Part shown: in pieces, positions 18,404 through 26,846 of the stretch | Layout: every line of letters begins with the position of its first letter | Position numbering within the stretch: the first letter of the stretch is position 1 | Source of the DNA: Pedobacter frigiditerrae | GTDB taxonomy: Bacteria > Bacteroidota > Bacteroidia > Sphingobacteriales > Sphingobacteriaceae | Length of the DNA: 64,000 nt | Reading direction: 5' to 3' | Assembly (NCBI RefSeq): GCF_032678705.1 | Contig: NZ_JAVTSS010000001.1 | Span: 1,488,001 to 1,552,000 of the forward strand | Position numbers and translations under genes: made by a program | The notes under the pieces: generated by a model | Database searches by the model: none | What the model was told of the DNA's origin: nothing | Seen by the model: only the letters and a program-made list of their open reading frames with translations

Positions 18404-18438
18404 AAAAAGCCTTCTCGGTATATCGGGAGGGTTTTTTA
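18404..18438 (+). terminator. Intrinsic terminator after btuB
   Basis: AAAAAGCCTTCTCG pairs imperfectly with TCGGGAGGGTTTTTT across a short loop, followed by a T-run. It ends the btuB transcript. Confidence 0.75.
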
Positions 18439-18565
18439 GTTGAAGATTTACGTCATTGAGAAGTTGATTTTTCTTCAGCCGTGACAATCCCCTTTGAAAT
18501 ATGGCATTCATAAGATTTTGCAGCTGGATTTTTATTTCATAAATTAATCGAACATTTATTCTTCT

Positions 18566-19075
18566 ATGATAAAGAAATTAATTTTGGTTATGTTTTTATT
18601 GTCAAGGGCTAACTTATGTAATGCACAAGTAGTTGATATTAAAGAATTAACTCTTCTTTTTGATGTTCCTATTCAGATACTGGAAAAAAAGATAAACATT
18701 AATAAATGGAATAAAATTAATGAACTTAAGAATGATGATAATATAGTTTATTTGAGCAATTACAGATATAAAAGTCCGAATGGTGATATTCAACCAACCA
18801 AAATTAGAATGGTTGAATATTTGAAAGGCCCGCCGAAAATTATCTTATTTATGACCGCAAATATGAAAACGATTATTGAGCTAGAAACTAAGATTTTAGC
18901 TACGAAATTTAATTTAGTTGAAACTAATAATAAAAATGGAGCTTTAAATAAAACTTATATAAATGGTAAATACCTTTACATTTATAGTAAGGCAGAAACA
19001 ACTTCAGTTCTCCTCATAACGACTTCTAAAGAATATTTACAAGATAAAAAGACTAATTCCCATAATCCATCTTAA
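18566..19075 (+). CDS. Hypothetical exported protein
   Basis: A 169-residue protein that I do not recognise. It has a signal peptide (MIKKLILVMFLLSRANLCNAQ). The mature part is polar and Lys/Asn-rich, with a mixed alpha/beta look. Its last 23 bases overlap the convergent serine hydrolase gene. No conserved motif stands out. Confidence 0.6.
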   Translation: MIKKLILVMFLLSRANLCNAQVVDIKELTLLFDVPIQILEKKININKWNKINELKNDDNIVYLSNYRYKSPNGDIQPTKIRMVEYLKGPPKIILFMTANMKTIIELETKILATKFNLVETNNKNGALNKTYINGKYLYIYSKAETTSVLLITTSKEYLQDKKTNSHNPS

Positions 19076-20303
19076 ACTTACTCAAATCTGGCAAGTGTCT
19101 TTTCTGCCTACTTAACTCTAACTCATAAATCATTTTACCTAGGTTTTTCATAAAAGGATAACATACAGTTTCATATTCGTATTTGTTATCATTATAAATT
19201 CCATCCTCATTGCTTTGTACAACTGCGGTTAAAAAATACTCAACCTTGTTTTTAAAATCTACAAAGTAGGAGTTGTCTATAATGAAGCCATAACTATCTC
19301 CGTATTTGTTAAAAATTCTAATATTTGGGTCTATAACCGCCTCTTTTTCTCTTCCATAAAAAAGCATCTTCGCATAAGTTGGCCAAAATTCTTTCGGGTC
19401 ATATTTTGGGAAATCACTTTCTGTTGGCAGTTTACTCATGTAAGTGTAAATGAGTTTATAATCTTCAGCCCTTAAGTTGAACCTTTCTTTAACAAGATAA
19501 GCTTCGGGCATTATTAAACGTTTCATTAAAGACTGTTGGTCAGCAATGGTAAAAACATTTTTATTGGCAAAGCTGTAAGGTTCGTTAACAAGCTTATCAT
19601 TGCTATCCATATAACCTTTGCCTACAGTTAAATTGATTAGTTCTAGTGGATAATCTTTTGCGTCATATTGTTCAGCTTGATGGTAAACTAATTTATCCCC
19701 TTCATAAAAATCAATCGGATTGGTATGTCTGGCAGATTCACCGCCATCGCCTATGGCTAAACGATTTAAGATTCGGCTATCTGTCATTCCGTATTTTTTC
19801 AGCTTGGCGTTAATTTCAGCTCTGCCAATAAATTCAAATAATCTATTGTAAGCATCATTATCGCTGGTTAGCAATACTTTTTTAATATAATGAGCTAATG
19901 ATGGTTTTCCATTTGCAGCGCTTTCGTCCTTCAAAACTTTCGTCTGACCTTTAAAACTGCTATCCGTAATCATAGTTAAGTTAGCAGTTAGTCCTTTAAT
20001 CTTTAATTCATTTATCTTTTCTAAAGCGAAGATTACAGCCGCTAGTTTAACCGTACTTGCAGGATAAAAATATCGCTTTGTGTTAAGGTTATAGCTAAAG
20101 CTTTTGAAACTTGGTTTATTGTTTTTATCTCTTGTAACCTGAGTGTACATGATTTGCACTTCATTTTTATTAGGATGATTTAATATTCCAGAAAATAATT
20201 CAGGTTTACTTTCCATTAGTATTTTTAAAAATGTAGTATCTGTTTTTTGCGCCATCGCTTTGATGTTGATTAAGAGTAATAAACAAAGGGATAATTTTCT
20301 CAT
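19053..20303 (-). CDS. Serine hydrolase, class A beta-lactamase-like
   Basis: A 416-residue exported protein (signal peptide ending KAMAQ) of the beta-lactamase/PBP-fold serine hydrolases. The SxxK motif is ASTVK (Ser83-Lys86) and the SDN motif is TSDND (147-149), both as in class A enzymes. The third motif is atypical: KYGD at 333-336 stands where KTG/KSG is expected. An insertion makes it longer than true class A beta-lactamases (about 290 residues). I would not call it a resistance enzyme; hydrolysis of peptidoglycan fragments or another substrate is possible. Confidence 0.75.
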   Translation of the reverse strand: MRKLSLCLLLLINIKAMAQKTDTTFLKILMESKPELFSGILNHPNKNEVQIMYTQVTRDKNNKPSFKSFSYNLNTKRYFYPASTVKLAAVIFALEKINELKIKGLTANLTMITDSSFKGQTKVLKDESAANGKPSLAHYIKKVLLTSDNDAYNRLFEFIGRAEINAKLKKYGMTDSRILNRLAIGDGGESARHTNPIDFYEGDKLVYHQAEQYDAKDYPLELINLTVGKGYMDSNDKLVNEPYSFANKNVFTIADQQSLMKRLIMPEAYLVKERFNLRAEDYKLIYTYMSKLPTESDFPKYDPKEFWPTYAKMLFYGREKEAVIDPNIRIFNKYGDSYGFIIDNSYFVDFKNKVEYFLTAVVQSNEDGIYNDNKYEYETVCYPFMKNLGKMIYELELSRQKRHLPDLSKFKMDYGN

Positions 20304-20364
20304 AATTTTTATAGCTAATATTTAAAGGTAATATCTATAATTTTTTATTCAGCATTAAAAAAGC

Positions 20365-20372
20365 TAATTTTG
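20365..20372 (+). promoter_or_regulatory. -7 promoter element for the DUF6580-like gene
   Basis: TAATTTTG fits TAnnTTTG and lies 18 bases before the ATG at 20391, in the divergent gap with the serine hydrolase gene. Confidence 0.4.
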
Positions 20373-20390
20373 TGACACTAAAAAAAAGAA

Positions 20391-20978
20391 ATGAAAAATA
20401 TTTTCACCCCTAGAACATTGGTTTTGTTATTATTTATGCTGGTTATTATTGGCATAAGAGTAATTGCTCCACTTTCTCCTGACTTTAAATTGTTTGCTAA
20501 TCTTTCAGCAATAGGTGCTGTTGCCATATTCGGAGGTGCATATTTCAAAAATAATTTGAATGCGTTTTTATTACCAGTAGCCGTGCTGTTATTGAGTGAT
20601 TTAGGACTTTTCTTAACAATGGGCAAAGAATATGGCTTCTACGATGGATGGTACTATACCTATATTGCATTTATTTTAATGGTAACAGTAGGAAAACTGA
20701 TGATTAAAAAAGTAAACGTTCAGAATGTTTTAGGTGCAAGCATTGCTGCTGTATTTGTTCATTGGATTGTTTCAGATTATGGCTATTTTCTTGCTCAAAC
20801 AATCCATCCACAAACATTGGCAGGTTTTTGGGCTTGTTTAGTAGATGCCATTCCTTTTGAATTGAATTTCTTATACGGAACTTTGGTTTATTCGGCTATT
20901 ATGTTTGGCGCATTTGAAATGTTAAAAGCAAAATACCCTGCTTTAAGTTTAAATAGAAATACTGCAATCCATTCTTAA
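20391..20978 (+). CDS. DUF6580-like membrane protein, putative transporter
   Basis: A 195-residue protein with five or six membrane helices. The fold pattern and motifs AIGAVAIFGGAYFKN, LSDLGLF, YYTYIAFILMV and the final helix around FLYGTLVYSAIMFGAFEML resemble the DUF6580 family, whose members look like ECF-type S-components. Such proteins are often near vitamin uptake genes, and a B12 receptor lies 2 kb upstream, but no riboswitch precedes this gene. Substrate unknown. An intrinsic terminator follows it. Confidence 0.65.
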   Translation: MKNIFTPRTLVLLLFMLVIIGIRVIAPLSPDFKLFANLSAIGAVAIFGGAYFKNNLNAFLLPVAVLLLSDLGLFLTMGKEYGFYDGWYYTYIAFILMVTVGKLMIKKVNVQNVLGASIAAVFVHWIVSDYGYFLAQTIHPQTLAGFWACLVDAIPFELNFLYGTLVYSAIMFGAFEMLKAKYPALSLNRNTAIHS

Positions 20979-20997
20979 GGATTAAAATAATAAAGTT

Positions 20998-21033
20998 AAA
21001 ACCCTTTCGAATAATGTTCGGAAGGGTTTTTTG
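20998..21033 (+). terminator. Intrinsic terminator
   Basis: AAAACCCTTTCGAA (20998-21011) pairs with TTCGGAAGGGTTTT (21018-21031), with one wobble, and is followed by T residues. Confidence 0.85.
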
Positions 21034-21046
21034 TTTAATTTAGAAC

Positions 21047-21739
21047 ATGAAACAACGATTAGTAGTTTTAACTGGGGCGGGTATTAGTGCAGAAAGCGGC
21101 TTAAAAACATTTAGAGATGCTGACGGACTCTGGGAAGGCTACAATGTAATGGATGTGGCAACTCCTGAAGCTTGGGATAGAAATCCTGCATTGGTGCAAC
21201 AATTCTATAATGAACGAAGGAAACAGGTTTTAAATGCCAAGCCTAATGAGGCCCATTTAATGTTAGCAAAGCTGGAAGAACATTTTGATGTACAAATCAT
21301 TACTCAAAACATAGACGACTTACATGAACGTGCTGGGTCGACTAACATTACGCATTTACATGGTATCATTACATTTGCGCAATCAGATAAAAATGCTTCG
21401 TTATTATACCCAATTCAAGGTGATGATATTAAAATGGGAGAGTTGTGTGAGCTTGGTTCACAACTACGACCTCATGTAGTTTGGTTTGGTGAGGCAGTGC
21501 CGATGATAGAATCTGCAGCCGCAATTTGTGAGGAAGCAAATCTGTTCATGCTGGTAGGTACTTCTTTAGCTGTTTATCCAGCGGCTGGTTTAATTGATTT
21601 TGTTCCCAAACAAGTTTCAAAATACATTGTCGACCCAAAAATTCCAGCAGTAAATCATTATCAAAATGTAATTAAGATTGAAAAGTCTGCAACTGCAGGA
21701 GTAAAAGAAGTAGCTAAAATATTAATCGAAAATGCCTAA
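21047..21739 (+). CDS. cobB: Sirtuin NAD-dependent protein deacylase (CobB-type)
   Basis: A 230-residue SIR2-family enzyme with GAGISAESGLKTFRDADGLW, the TQNIDDLHERAG loop and the catalytic HLHG. FYNERRKQ provides the Tyr-x-x-Arg pair found in class III sirtuins that accept succinyl and malonyl lysine. The four structural zinc cysteines (two CxxC pairs) are missing: the region after HLHG has only one Cys (ELCELGSQLRPHVVWFGE). This zinc-less form seems usual in the Bacteroidota subgroup. It overlaps the next gene by 8 bases. Confidence 0.88.
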   Translation: MKQRLVVLTGAGISAESGLKTFRDADGLWEGYNVMDVATPEAWDRNPALVQQFYNERRKQVLNAKPNEAHLMLAKLEEHFDVQIITQNIDDLHERAGSTNITHLHGIITFAQSDKNASLLYPIQGDDIKMGELCELGSQLRPHVVWFGEAVPMIESAAAICEEANLFMLVGTSLAVYPAAGLIDFVPKQVSKYIVDPKIPAVNHYQNVIKIEKSATAGVKEVAKILIENA

Positions 21740-22427
21740 ACAACCAGCGGTATTTAATTGGAGCGGCGGCAAGGACAGTACTTTAGCGTTGCATTATGTT
21801 TTGCAAAACGATGATTTCTATATTCGCTATTTGCTAACTACCGTGAATGATGGCTTTAATAGAATCGCTATGCACGGCGTGAGGGAGGCTTTGTTGTTAG
21901 AACAGGTTAGTAGTTTAAAAATTCCTTTAGTTCAAGTACGTCTTCCTGAAATGCCTGATATGGAGATTTACGAACAAGAATTAAGGCAAGCTTTAAATAA
22001 GTTAAAATCTGAAGGAATTCATCATTCTATTTTTGGAGATATTTTTTTAGAGGATTTAAAGTTCTATAGAGAAACCCAATTAAGTAAAATCGGAATGCAA
22101 GCAGTTTTTCCTTTATGGAAAAGAGATAGTTTAGAGTTGGTTAAAGAATTTATTGCATTAGGGTATAAAACAATAGTTGTTTGTGCAAAAGAAGGTTTAC
22201 AAGATTTTTGTGGAAGAATAATAGACGAATCTTTCTTAGATGATTTGCCACAAAACATTGACCCAGCTGGTGAAAATGGAGAATTCCATACCTTTGTTTT
22301 TGATCGACCAATTTTTAGCAAACCTATAGATTTTACACTAGGAGAGAAGCTGCGTAAAACTTTCCCAGACCCAAATCAGTCTGGTAATGAAATTGGCTAT
22401 TGGTATATAGATTTAGTGCCCTACTAA
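21732..22427 (+). CDS. PP-loop ATPase, Dph6/COG2102-like
   Basis: A 231-residue protein with the ATP-pyrophosphatase loop NWSGGKDSTLALH at residues 9-21, and GDIFLEDLKFYRE and GEFHTFVFDRP motifs characteristic of the Dph6 (diphthine-ammonia ligase-like) group. Bacteria lack diphthamide, so the true amidation substrate is unknown. Translation is probably coupled to the sirtuin, as the start overlaps its stop region by 8 bases. Confidence 0.8.
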   Translation: MPKQPAVFNWSGGKDSTLALHYVLQNDDFYIRYLLTTVNDGFNRIAMHGVREALLLEQVSSLKIPLVQVRLPEMPDMEIYEQELRQALNKLKSEGIHHSIFGDIFLEDLKFYRETQLSKIGMQAVFPLWKRDSLELVKEFIALGYKTIVVCAKEGLQDFCGRIIDESFLDDLPQNIDPAGENGEFHTFVFDRPIFSKPIDFTLGEKLRKTFPDPNQSGNEIGYWYIDLVPY

Positions 22428-22702
22428 CAATTTACTGAATGTTTTTTCTAAAATTTATTCTGATTAAAATTATTGATTTTTTGATAAAACCTCTATAATA
22501 TTTGGCGAATTTGTACTTCCAAATATTATATTGTTTGTTATTTTATTAGTTTAATTATCAATAAGTTATAGTTATTTAATTAAACTAATACTTATTTTAA
22601 TAATTGTAGTTGTAGTCTTTATGTAGCTAAAGATCAAAATAAAATTTTGTTTAATATACGAAACTACTATATTACAGCAAGTTATCTATTTTATCTAAAT
22701 AA
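22428..22702. other. AT-rich convergent gap with a 12-bp inverted repeat
   Basis: TATAATATTTGG (22494-22505) and CCAAATATTATA (22519-22530) are perfect arms around a 13-base loop. The gap separates convergent genes, so the hairpin may end transcripts, although its stem is AT-rich and the U-tract is poor. The rest is AT-rich sequence without coding potential. Confidence 0.5.
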
Positions 22703-22951
22703 TTACTGTTGTCTTTGGTAAGCTGCAGAAAAATCGCTCCTCATTGTCTTAAATCTCTCAACAACGGTAGCTATAAATTCTTCATCAAGCATTTGAAAAA
22801 TCTCATTCGCTCCTCCTCCTGTAAGTTCCAGCTCTGATATTTTATAGCTTTGTTCAAGCGGTCCTTGTTCAAACTTTACGATGTATTTTTGGTTCATGTT
22901 AAACAAGGTAATCTTGCATGCTGGATGTGGTAACTCTGCTATTGTTCTCAT
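22703..22951 (-). CDS. Conserved hypothetical protein (82 aa)
   Basis: I chose the ATG at 22951, giving MRTIAELPHPACKITLFNMNQKY; the open frame reaches 22996 but adds only a weak extension. The protein is small and soluble, with a beta-rich first half (KITLFNMNQKYIVKFEQG) and a helical second half. No function is recognisable. It is convergent with the PP-loop ATPase and divergent from the next small membrane protein. Confidence 0.65.
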   Translation of the reverse strand: MRTIAELPHPACKITLFNMNQKYIVKFEQGPLEQSYKISELELTGGGANEIFQMLDEEFIATVVERFKTMRSDFSAAYQRQQ

Positions 22952-23058
22952 AATTTTTCTTTGAATTTCAAAGCTAAGTAATTTGTAAATAGTCATTGCA
23001 CAATGTTGAATAGTTGGCGAATGTTAATTCTTATTGCTATTTTAGAGAAAAGAATTTT

Positions 23059-23259
23059 ATGAACGCAGGCATCATCTTTATTTATGTATTAGTTGGCTTA
23101 TGGTTAGCTTCCATCATTTGGGCGGTTAATGATATTGCTAAACATCCTTATAAAAAGAAAATTAAAAAACTGATTTGGACAAACATCGTTGTGGTTTTCC
23201 CTTTTGGTGGATTAATCGTCTATTATTTGATGGGTAGAAAAAACCTTAGTGAGGCTTAA
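23059..23259 (+). CDS. PLDc_N-type small membrane protein
   Basis: A 66-residue protein with two hydrophobic helices, GIIFIYVLVGLWLASIIWAV and NIVVVFPFGGLIVYYLMG. The order resembles the phospholipase D N-terminal (PLDc_N) domain: W-x-x-x-D between the helices and FPFGGLIVYYLMGRK at the end. I use the ATG at 23059; the upstream extension to 23014 lacks conservation features. The role is unknown, probably membrane-associated. Confidence 0.7.
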   Translation: MNAGIIFIYVLVGLWLASIIWAVNDIAKHPYKKKIKKLIWTNIVVVFPFGGLIVYYLMGRKNLSEA

Positions 23260-23342
23260 TTCTATCACCCATTTGTAAATCTCTTTAGAACTAGCTTAGT
23301 TAATTTTTGTTATGGTTAACTTTGTTTATCAAAATTATTCTA

Positions 23343-23819
23343 ATGGCTGAAGATTTAACTATTGCCAAAACAGGCACCAAAGAAGAACAATACCAATCTC
23401 TTATTCCTCAAATTGAAGCTTTGCTTTATGGCGAAACTGATTTAATAGCAAATTTGGCTAATGTTTGCGCTGCATTAAAAGAGCAATTTAACTGGTTTTG
23501 GGTAGGCTTTTATTTAGTTAAAAACGATGAATTGGTATTAGGTCCGTTTCAAGGTCCCGTGGCTTGCACTAGAATTAAAATGGGAAAAGGTGTTTGTGGT
23601 ACTTCTTGGCAAAAAGCAGAAACCATTATTGTTTCAGATGTTGATGAATTTCCTGGTCATATCGCCTGTGCTTCTGCATCAAAATCTGAAATCGTATTGC
23701 CGCTTTACAAGGGAGAAAACATTATCGGCGTTTTAGATGTTGATAGCGAATATCTTGCTCACTTTGATGAAGTTGATGGCAAATACCTCAACCAGATTAT
23801 CAATCTATTAAATGCCTAA
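23343..23819 (+). CDS. msrC: Free methionine-R-sulfoxide reductase (GAF domain)
   Basis: A 158-residue single GAF domain enzyme that reduces free methionine-R-sulfoxide. The three family cysteines are present with correct spacing: Cys75 (GPVACTRI), Cys85 (KGVCG) and Cys109 (HIACASAS), which match the E. coli 84/94/118 set. SEIVLPLYK and VLDVDSE close the domain. I start at ATG 23343; the frame to 23307 encodes a non-conserved hydrophobic stretch. It overlaps the glycosylase gene by 8 bases, so the two are translationally coupled. Confidence 0.92.
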   Translation: MAEDLTIAKTGTKEEQYQSLIPQIEALLYGETDLIANLANVCAALKEQFNWFWVGFYLVKNDELVLGPFQGPVACTRIKMGKGVCGTSWQKAETIIVSDVDEFPGHIACASASKSEIVLPLYKGENIIGVLDVDSEYLAHFDEVDGKYLNQIINLLNA

Positions 23820-24417
23820 ATTACCTTATTCTTTTTACCAACAAGAAGATGTGACCAGCTTAGCTGTTAAACTTTTAGGCAAGCAACTTTTCACATTAAT
23901 TGATGGTCGACTGACAGGCGGAACAATTGTGGAAACGGAAGCCTACAATGGGATTATTGATAAGGCGTCTCACGCTTATAATGGCAGATTTACTCCTAGA
24001 ACAGCAACAATGTATGAAGCTGGTGGCATTTCGTACGTTTACTTATGTTATGGCATCCACCACTTATTTAATGTGGTTACAAACACTAAAAACAATCCTC
24101 ATGCTGTTTTAATACGCGGCATAGAACCTACTGAAGGTTTATCAACTATGTTAGATCGTAGAAATATGCAAAGTATAGCACCAAGAATAACGGCAGGACC
24201 AGGTGCACTTGCAAAAGCCTTAGGCATAGATAAAAATCTAAATGCTAAAGATTTACTTGGTGATGAAATTTGGATTGAGGATAATGGCATTCATTTTAAG
24301 CCTGAATATATAATTACATCTCCCAGAGTTGGTGTAGATTATGCCGAAGACCATGCGTTGTTGCCTTGGCGATTTTACATCAAGGGCAATAAATATGTAA
24401 GCAAACCAAATTCTTAG
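23812..24417 (+). CDS. DNA-3-methyladenine glycosylase (AAG/MPG type)
   Basis: A 201-residue alkyladenine DNA glycosylase for base-excision repair. The catalytic region VETEAYNG holds Glu43 and Tyr45; KASHAYNGRFTPRTATMYEAGG and YVYLCYGIHHLFNVV follow as in the family, and the C-terminal half carries TAGPGALAKALGI and SPRVGVDYA. Length is normal. Pairing with a methionine-sulfoxide reductase suggests a small damage-repair operon. Confidence 0.93.
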   Translation: MPKLPYSFYQQEDVTSLAVKLLGKQLFTLIDGRLTGGTIVETEAYNGIIDKASHAYNGRFTPRTATMYEAGGISYVYLCYGIHHLFNVVTNTKNNPHAVLIRGIEPTEGLSTMLDRRNMQSIAPRITAGPGALAKALGIDKNLNAKDLLGDEIWIEDNGIHFKPEYIITSPRVGVDYAEDHALLPWRFYIKGNKYVSKPNS

Positions 24418-24500
24418 TGAATTTCATTCTGGACCTGTAGAAGGATTATTTCTTAAAACCTTTCCACATATCTGATGTTTATAAATCAAATACATCTTTT

Positions 24501-24989
24501 ATGAAAAATGAAAAAAATATAGCCATACTTAAAGAAATGGCAGAAAAGGTAAGAATTTGTATGCTTACTACTTTAAGCAGTGAAGATGAGTTTAGCAGTA
24601 GACCAATGGGTACAGCTAAAATAGAAGACGATGGTAGCATTTGGTTCTTTACCAACGAGTATTCGTTAAAAAGTAAAGAGATTTCTAAGGAGAATGAAGT
24701 TAATTTGGCATATAGCGAGCCATCGAGCAATACTTACATTTCAGTAAATGGAAAAGCTGAATTGGTTGATGACCAAGCTAGGAAGGAAGCATATTTCTCT
24801 CCGCCCATTAAAGCTTGGTTTCCAGAAGGTGCGGATGACCCGAATTTAATACTAATTAAAGTAACGCCAAGTGTAGCAGAATATTGGGATGCGAATGCCA
24901 GTAAAATGGTGGTAGCGTTTAAGATGTTAAAAGCAATTGTAACGGGAGATGCACCCGATTTGGGTAAACACGATACTATTAAATTTTAA
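24501..24989 (+). CDS. Pyridoxamine 5'-phosphate oxidase-family protein
   Basis: A 162-residue split-barrel flavin-binding-type protein, like general stress protein 26. Typical pieces are MLTTLSSEDEFSSRPMGT, GSIWFFTNEYSLKSKEI, VNLAYSEPSSNTYISVNG and KAWFPEGADDPNLILIKVTP. Members bind FMN, F420 or haem; the cofactor cannot be chosen from sequence here. It is not expected to be the biosynthetic PdxH. Confidence 0.85.
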   Translation: MKNEKNIAILKEMAEKVRICMLTTLSSEDEFSSRPMGTAKIEDDGSIWFFTNEYSLKSKEISKENEVNLAYSEPSSNTYISVNGKAELVDDQARKEAYFSPPIKAWFPEGADDPNLILIKVTPSVAEYWDANASKMVVAFKMLKAIVTGDAPDLGKHDTIKF

Positions 24990-25010
24990 TCAATTTAATA
25001 TGTTAATGAA

Positions 25011-25039
25011 AAGTCTAGCCTTACGGTTAGGCTTTTTTT
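25011..25039 (+). terminator. Intrinsic terminator
   Basis: AAGTCTAGCC (25011-25020) pairs with GGTTAGGCTT (25025-25034), allowing two G-U pairs, around the loop TTAC, followed by a T-run. Confidence 0.8.
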
Positions 25040-25052
25040 GTAATATTGCGGT

Positions 25053-26339
25053 ATGAATTTCGAGAATAATTTAGACTTTGCTCAAGCTTTAGATCAACAA
25101 GATGTTTTAAGAGAAATGCGTAATGAATTTTTGTTTCCGCAACAAAATGGTAATCCATTTATCTACTTGTGTGGTAATTCTTTAGGCTTACAACCTAAAG
25201 CAGCAAGAGAGGTGTTGGAAGTACAATTAAATAACTGGCAAAACCTTGCAGTTGAAGGTTGGTTTGATGGAGATTCGCCTTGGATGTTTTACCATAAAGA
25301 ACTGAAAAAGTTAATGGCTCCAATTGTTGGTGCTAAACCCTCGGAAGTTTGCCCAATGAATACTTTAACCGTTAACCTTCATTTGTTAATGGTTAGTTTT
25401 TATCAGCCAAAAGCGAAAAAATATAAAATCATAATGGAAGCTGGTGCATTTCCATCAGACCAGTATGCTATAGAAAGTCAAGTTAGATTCCATGGTTTTG
25501 ATCCTGCGGATGCCATTATTGAGGTTAAACCTAGGGATGGAGAATACATTTTAAGGACAGAAGACATTATCAGCGCAATTGAAGATAATGCAGATGAATT
25601 AGCTTTAGTGCTGTTTGGAGGTGTAAATTACTTCACAGGGCAGTGGTTTGATATGTCGGCAATAACTAAGGCCGGACATAAGATTGGTGCAATTGTAGGC
25701 TTTGATTTAGCTCATGCCGCAGGTAATGTACCATTGCAATTACACGATTGGGATATAGATTTTGCTTGTTGGTGTTCGTATAAATACCAAAATGCTGGGC
25801 CTGGTGGAATAAGCGGAATATTTGTACACGAAAAACATTTTACTGATATTACTTTAAATCGATTTGCGGGATGGTGGGGTTATAAAGAAGAGCAGCGATT
25901 TAAAATGGAAAAAGGATTTATTCCTGAACTTGGTGCAGACGGTTGGCAAGTAAGCTGTACGCAGGTAATGCCAATGGCTTTATACCACGCTTCACTCCAA
26001 TTGTTCGAAAAAGCAGGATTTATAGATACATTAAGAACTAAAAGTAAAACTTTAACTTCTTATTTGTTTTACATTATAAATGAAGTAAATAGCAAATTAG
26101 GGGAAGAGCAATTTAAGATTATCACTCCTTCAAAAGAAGAAGATAGAGGAGCTCAGGTTTCTATCATTGCAAAAGAGGACGGGAAGAAAATATTCGACCA
26201 GTTGGTTGCTCATCATGTACTTGGAGATTGGCGTGAACCCAATGTAATTCGCCTAAGTCCGGTGCCTTTGTATAACAGTTTTGAAGATGTTTTTAAAACT
26301 GGTGAGTTGTTGTTAACCATTAGCCAAAATCTTAAATGA
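25053..26339 (+). CDS. kynU: Kynureninase
   Basis: A 428-residue PLP enzyme that cleaves kynurenine to anthranilate and alanine. FIYLCGNSLGLQPK opens the domain, VLFGGVNYFTGQ and GFDLAHAAGN (Asp218) form the cofactor pocket, and CSYKYQNAGPGG carries the PLP lysine Lys244. Length matches bacterial kynureninases. No other tryptophan-degradation gene is adjacent. Its stop overlaps (ATGA) the start of a broken lipoprotein gene. Confidence 0.95.
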   Translation: MNFENNLDFAQALDQQDVLREMRNEFLFPQQNGNPFIYLCGNSLGLQPKAAREVLEVQLNNWQNLAVEGWFDGDSPWMFYHKELKKLMAPIVGAKPSEVCPMNTLTVNLHLLMVSFYQPKAKKYKIIMEAGAFPSDQYAIESQVRFHGFDPADAIIEVKPRDGEYILRTEDIISAIEDNADELALVLFGGVNYFTGQWFDMSAITKAGHKIGAIVGFDLAHAAGNVPLQLHDWDIDFACWCSYKYQNAGPGGISGIFVHEKHFTDITLNRFAGWWGYKEEQRFKMEKGFIPELGADGWQVSCTQVMPMALYHASLQLFEKAGFIDTLRTKSKTLTSYLFYIINEVNSKLGEEQFKIITPSKEEDRGAQVSIIAKEDGKKIFDQLVAHHVLGDWREPNVIRLSPVPLYNSFEDVFKTGELLLTISQNLK

Positions 26340-26829
26340 TAAAGGTCTGGATTAAGTTTTTCTTAATCGTTCTACTCGTAACGGCAATTTGTTCTTGTTC
26401 AGAAAACTATAAGAACATTGACCCAAGCTCTTTTAATCAAAAAATTAGCTTTTCTTAATCGTTCTACTCGTAACGGCAATTTGTTCTTGTTCAGAAAACT
26501 ATAAGAACATTGACCCAAGCTCTTTTAATCAAAAAATTAGCTTAAGAAATGATATCAAAACACCAGAGGAGTTAATCAAACGATATTACATAGATTCAAA
26601 CGAAGTGCCTCATCAAATTAACATAAATAAGAAAACAATAGAGAAGAATAGTTTCCAGATAACCTTGATAAATGAACGTGTAGATGATGATGCAGTTCAA
26701 AAAGAAAAAATAATGATGTTCGCTAAATTTGATGGAGCACATTGGAAAGTTAAGGAAATTAGAAAAAATTGGAAGTGCGAAAATGGAAGAGGTGGTTCAA
26801 CAGAGTGGGGGATTAATGAATGCCCATAA
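26336..26829 (+). pseudogene. Lipoprotein gene broken by a 92-bp tandem duplication
   Basis: The ATG at 26336 overlaps the kynU stop. It begins a lipoprotein-like signal (MIKVWIKFFLIVLLVTAICS followed by Cys), but reading passes into the second copy of a 92-bp repeat and stops at TAA 26456-26458 after 40 codons. If one copy is removed the frame is continuous to the stop at 26827-26829, giving a lipoprotein of about 133 residues ending EWGINECP. The unbroken part from 26605 still looks coding. The product family is not recognised. Recombination between the copies could restore the gene. Confidence 0.82.
26358..26541 (+). repeat. Perfect 92-bp tandem duplication
   Basis: Bases 26358-26449 and 26450-26541 are identical as read. 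Ninety-two is not a multiple of three, so the extra copy shifts the frame of the surrounding lipoprotein gene. Confidence 0.95.
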
Positions 26830-26846
26830 TTAATAGAATTTAAAAC

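Noticed and set aside
19053-20303. Antibiotic-resistance beta-lactamase
   Set aside because: The third motif is atypical and the length is wrong for a class A enzyme, so a resistance call is not supported.
20378-20626. Minus-strand frame opposite the DUF6580-like gene
   Set aside because: It is the shadow of a strongly hydrophobic real gene with signal and transmembrane pattern; composition is not protein-like.
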